NCBI GenBank assembly: GCA_910577215.1
Contig: CAJTMQ010000019.1
Coordinates: forward strand, 19,996 to 28,313
Length of the DNA: 8,318 bases
Source: an uncultured Eubacterium sp.
Lineage (GTDB): Bacteria; Bacillota; Clostridia; Oscillospirales; Acutalibacteraceae
Direction: 5' to 3'
This document shows positions 6,076 to 8,318 of the stretch, in pieces; the stretch's first letter is position 1, and every line of letters starts with the position of its first letter. The translations under genes and the position numbers were made by a program. The notes beneath the pieces are model-generated. The model had not been told where the DNA came from and did no database searches. It saw only the letters and a program-made list of their open reading frames with translations.

Positions 6076-7249
6076 TTCTTTTCATTTCCCTGATTTTCAT
6101 AATTCCTATAATTGTTTTTGCATCCCTGAATTCACCGTTCATGCACTTTTTGAAGGCTTCTTCAAGCGGAATTTTACAGACGTCGAGAAATTCGCCTTCA
6201 TCAAGTGCTTGTTTACTCGGCTTCAAATTTGCTGCACCGTAAATATGGATAATTTCACTGCAGTAACCGGGAGTAGGATAAATTTTTCCAAGTTCAAACA
6301 CATTGCCTGAAATAACACCGCATTCTTCTTCAAGCTCTCTCGCTCCCGCCGTTAAAGGTTCTTCTGCTTTTTCGAGCTTGCCCGCAGGAATTTCATATAT
6401 GGTTTCCCTATATGGTGCTCTGAATTGGCGTACCATAAGAATTTCATCATTTTCCGTTAAAGGAACAACTGCAACTCCGCCGTTGTGGTTCACTATTTCA
6501 CGTTTTGCGGTTGTGCCGTCGGTAAGCATAACGGTATCCTCGTGAACAGTTATGATTCTGCCGTTGAAAATGCCGTTTACCTCTTCGGTTTGTTCAAAAA
6601 ATCCAAGAGCAATAGATTCAATGTCTTCCGGTTTTTCGGCAATGAATTTTGCACCTGCTTCTATAAACTCAAACTTTGTTCCATAGCCCCACAAAACACC
6701 CGCACTGTCTATGTGATTAAGCTTTGCACCGTCTATATCATAATGCTTATCGCCAACCATTATGGCTTCTTTGTAAGATACTTCAAGCCCGTCAAGGCAA
6801 CGGGAGATAATATTTGATTTTGGCTCACAGTCTGCTTCAAAGGTTACGCCGCAAACGATATCAAAATATTTTGATATGCCGAAATGGTTCAGAAGAGTTT
6901 CAATATACTGCTGAGGCTTTGAAGAAGCAATTGCCATTTTAAAGCCGTCTTTTTGCAAATTGTGCAGCAGGGATTCAATACCATCATAAAGACTGCTTTC
7001 GTAAACACCTGTTTTTGTATATCTTTCACGGAATTTTTTTACAAGGGCTTCAGCCCGCTGGGCATCGGCATTGTATTTTTCCTGAAAGGTAACAAGAAGC
7101 GGAGGACCAATAAAAAACGAAAAGTCACTTATATCCTCAAATACAGGGTATCCGAAGGCATCAAGAGCATATGCTGCACATTTCATTATACCCTCGCCTG
7201 TGTTGCAGATTGTGCCGTCAAAATCAAAAATAACTGCTTTATATCTCAT
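6059..7249 (-). CDS. HAD-family phosphatase fused to ADP-ribose-type Nudix hydrolase
   Basis: One continuous frame of 396 residues encodes two enzymes. Residues 1 to about 205 are a HAD hydrolase resembling phosphoglycolate phosphatase: DFDGT at 9-13 with nucleophile Asp9 and Asp11, a small helical cap at about 16-85, Ser109/Ser110 as motif II, Lys144 as motif III, and GDKHYDIDGA at 166-175 as motif IV. Residues of about 224-396 are a Nudix hydrolase of the ADP-ribose pyrophosphatase (NudF) type, with KREIVNHNGGVAVVPL, RQFRAPYRETIYEIPAGKLE and a complete Nudix box from Gly290 to Val312 (REU-EE-x-GU at 304-312). No methionine near the junction suggests a separate Nudix start. I chose the ATG at 7249 because HAD proteins begin with this sequence; codons upstream lie inside the thioesterase gene. 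It overlaps that gene by 11 bp and the desulfurase by 17 bp. Substrates of both domains are inferred from family only. Confidence 0.9.
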   Translation of the reverse strand: MRYKAVIFDFDGTICNTGEGIMKCAAYALDAFGYPVFEDISDFSFFIGPPLLVTFQEKYNADAQRAEALVKKFRERYTKTGVYESSLYDGIESLLHNLQKDGFKMAIASSKPQQYIETLLNHFGISKYFDIVCGVTFEADCEPKSNIISRCLDGLEVSYKEAIMVGDKHYDIDGAKLNHIDSAGVLWGYGTKFEFIEAGAKFIAEKPEDIESIALGFFEQTEEVNGIFNGRIITVHEDTVMLTDGTTAKREIVNHNGGVAVVPLTENDEILMVRQFRAPYRETIYEIPAGKLEKAEEPLTAGARELEEECGVISGNVFELGKIYPTPGYCSEIIHIYGAANLKPSKQALDEGEFLDVCKIPLEEAFKKCMNGEFRDAKTIIGIMKIREMKRNGSLS

Positions 7250-7634
7250 TGCCGCCAACTTTCTCCATAAATCTGTCTTCAAGAACAACAAATCTTTCAA
7301 TTTTTCCGCTGCCAACAGTATCTCCACTATTATCCTTAGCAGAAACGTCAAAGGTAATTTTTCTTCCGTTACACGCAGAAATAACAGCATTTGCGGTAAC
7401 AACACTGCCTATTCCGCTTGCTTTGGTATGAGCAACATTTATGCTTGTGCCAACGGTTGTTTCACCATCTTCAAGAAAATCGGCAATAGCATTGCAGGTT
7501 GCCTTCTCCATTAAGGCAACAAGAAAGGGAGTTCCTAGAACGGGCAGCGTTCCGCTGCCTGCTGCAATTGCAGTATTTGTTGAATTAACAATAGTTGTTG
7601 CCTCAAACGAAGCACCCGTAACTACTTCCTTCAT
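7239..7634 (-). CDS. FlK-like hotdog-fold acyl-CoA thioesterase
   Basis: This 131-residue protein belongs to the thioesterase family of fluoroacetyl-CoA thioesterase FlK, a single hotdog domain working as a dimer on short acyl-CoA thioesters. The segments LPVLGTPFLVALME (30-43), TSINVAHTKAS (63-73) and GSGKIERFVV (108-117) fit the family. The FlK catalytic triad Thr42, Glu50 and His76 corresponds by motif and by exact spacing to Thr35, Glu43 and His69 here. Most bacterial members are uncharacterised and unlikely to act on fluoroacetyl-CoA; the natural substrate is unknown. It is the first gene of the minus-strand operon, with AGGGG (complement of 7643-7647) 8 bases before the ATG and a predicted promoter just upstream. 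Its stop overlaps the start of the HAD-Nudix gene by 11 bp. No signal peptide or membrane segment is seen. Confidence 0.85.
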   Translation of the reverse strand: MKEVVTGASFEATTIVNSTNTAIAAGSGTLPVLGTPFLVALMEKATCNAIADFLEDGETTVGTSINVAHTKASGIGSVVTANAVISACNGRKITFDVSAKDNSGDTVGSGKIERFVVLEDRFMEKVGGNEI

Positions 7635-7666
7635 AATTAATACCCCTATGTAAAAATATTCATAAT

Positions 7667-7695
7667 ATTATAACATAAATAATTTCTTATTACAA
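7667..7695 (-). promoter_or_regulatory. Predicted promoter of the thioesterase-HAD/Nudix-desulfurase-thiI operon
   Basis: On the minus strand a perfect -10 TATAAT (complement of 7667-7672) follows TTGTAA (complement of 7690-7695, 4/6 match to the -35 consensus) with a 17-bp spacer. Transcription would start near 7660, giving a leader of roughly 25 bases to the ATG at 7634. The region is very AT-rich, so chance matches are possible, but the spacing and position fit well. Confidence 0.6.
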
Positions 7696-7723
7696 TAATA
7701 TGAATTGAATGTCATTGTGCAAT

Positions 7724-7752
7724 TTGAATATTAGGTATTCATATGGTACAAT
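7724..7752 (+). promoter_or_regulatory. Predicted promoter of the membrane protein gene, divergent from the minus operon
   Basis: TTGAAT (7724-7729) and TACAAT (7747-7752) are separated by 17 bp, and the -10 is extended by TG one base upstream (TGG before TACAAT). The -35 hexamer is identical to that predicted for parA. The start of transcription would fall near 7759, only a few bases before the candidate ATG at 7766, which favours the later TTG start at 7778 or a nearly leaderless message. Confidence 0.55.
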
Positions 7753-7765
7753 ATGTAAAAGAAGT

Positions 7766-8318
7766 ATGGTGATTTTATTGAAAAACGGAATAAGGCGAAT
7801 TTTAATACTTGATGAAATACGCGGTTTTGCAATTGTTTGTATGGTGCTTCACCATATGTTTTATGATATAGGCTTTGTGCTTGGTTTAAAATGGGGCAGT
7901 AGAGTGTTTGATTTTCTTTGCCTTTTTCAGCCGGTTTTCTGGGCAGTATTTATTCTGACCTCGGGAATATGTTCAAGGCTTTCACGCAGTCCTGTTAAAA
8001 GAGGACTTATTGTTTTGGCAGCAGGTTTTATTGTTACTTTAGTTACAGCAGTAATTATGCCTAAAATGGGAATAGAGGGTGCGGAAATTTATTTTGGTGT
8101 ATTATCCTGCCTTGGCTGCTGTATGATTATAACAGGACTTTTAATGCCGATGCTGAATCGATGCAATGAGAAAATCGGTATGCTTGTATCTGCTTTTTTG
8201 TTTTTTGCAGCATATAATATAAGCGGCAAAAGTTTATTGTTTGGTTTTATTAAGCTGCCTGAGTATTTTTATCAGTATGATTTTTTATGTCCTCTGGGAT
8301 TTTACAGCAGCACATTTC
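7766..8318 (+). CDS. DUF1624 / heparan-alpha-glucosaminide N-acetyltransferase-like membrane protein, 3' end outside window
   Basis: The frame is open to the window edge, giving 184 codons of a polytopic inner-membrane protein. The N-terminal signature LDEIRGFAIVCMVLHHMFYD (residues 15-34) is typical of the DUF1624 family, related to heparan-alpha-glucosaminide N-acetyltransferase and acyltransferase-3-like proteins. Hydrophobic stretches at about 20-40, 52-70, 79-98, 108-130 and 136-152 look like membrane helices, with a basic RLSRSPVKRG loop between the second and third. The start is uncertain. The ATG at 7766 has AAGAAG only one base before it, which is too close. The in-frame TTG at 7778 has GGTGAT (7768-7773) at good spacing and homologues begin about there. 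Function is unknown; transfer of acyl groups to cell-envelope sugars is a family-based guess. Confidence 0.8.
   Translation, partial: MVILLKNGIRRILILDEIRGFAIVCMVLHHMFYDIGFVLGLKWGSRVFDFLCLFQPVFWAVFILTSGICSRLSRSPVKRGLIVLAAGFIVTLVTAVIMPKMGIEGAEIYFGVLSCLGCCMIITGLLMPMLNRCNEKIGMLVSAFLFFAAYNISGKSLLFGFIKLPEYFYQYDFLCPLGFYSSTF

Noticed and set aside
7250..7405. N-terminal extension of 52 residues on the HAD-Nudix frame
   Set aside because: It is the out-of-frame shadow of the thioesterase gene. The extension has no HAD similarity, while MRYKAVIFDFDGT is a standard HAD start.
7703..7724. Short inverted repeat AATTG/CAATT in the divergent promoter region as a regulator site
   Set aside because: Arms of only 5 bp separated by 12 bp in very AT-rich DNA are expected by chance.

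Overview
The window looks like chromosomal, origin-proximal DNA from an AT-rich Firmicute, most likely a member of Clostridia (an Oscillospirales/Ruminococcaceae-type gut anaerobe is my guess). The reasons are the Soj/Spo0J-type parA-parB pair, parS sites identical to the Firmicutes consensus, strong AGGAG/GAGGTG ribosome binding sites, low-GC codon use, and a rhodanese-less ThiI beside its own cysteine desulfurase. I see no mobile element, tRNA, rRNA or CRISPR array. Species assignment is inference.

Left part (1-3640, plus strand). After a partial terminator of an upstream gene, about 300 bp hold three perfect 16-bp parS sites and a duplicated -10 promoter element. Then come parA (321-1088), parB (1130-1981), serS (1984-3270, a seryl-tRNA synthetase with archaeal-like motifs) and a very short class I inorganic pyrophosphatase-like gene (3317-3640). 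No terminator is visible between these four, so they probably form one operon. ParB would load on the parS cluster just upstream of its own operon, and ParA would position the origin region. SerRS releases pyrophosphate, which the small pyrophosphatase could remove.

Middle (3641-3764). A perfect 13-bp hairpin separates this operon from a convergent one.

Right part (7634 down to 3765, minus strand). A tightly packed four-gene operon reads: FlK-like hotdog thioesterase, a HAD phosphatase fused to an ADP-ribose-type Nudix hydrolase, a NifS/IscS-like cysteine desulfurase, and ThiI. Junctions are 11-bp overlap, 17-bp overlap and 1-bp gap, so translation is probably coupled. The last two genes form a sulfur relay for tRNA 4-thiouridine (and perhaps thiamine). 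The first two look like housekeeping or repair hydrolases of acyl-CoA and nucleotide-sugar compounds.

Right edge (7635-8318). A 131-bp divergent region carries a promoter in each direction. A multipass membrane protein of the DUF1624/heparan-alpha-glucosaminide N-acetyltransferase-like group then runs off the window.

Most of the window is recognisable housekeeping content. The most unusual items are the HAD-Nudix fusion, the archaeal-like SerRS inside the parAB operon, the minimal pyrophosphatase and the dense parS/duplicated-promoter leader.
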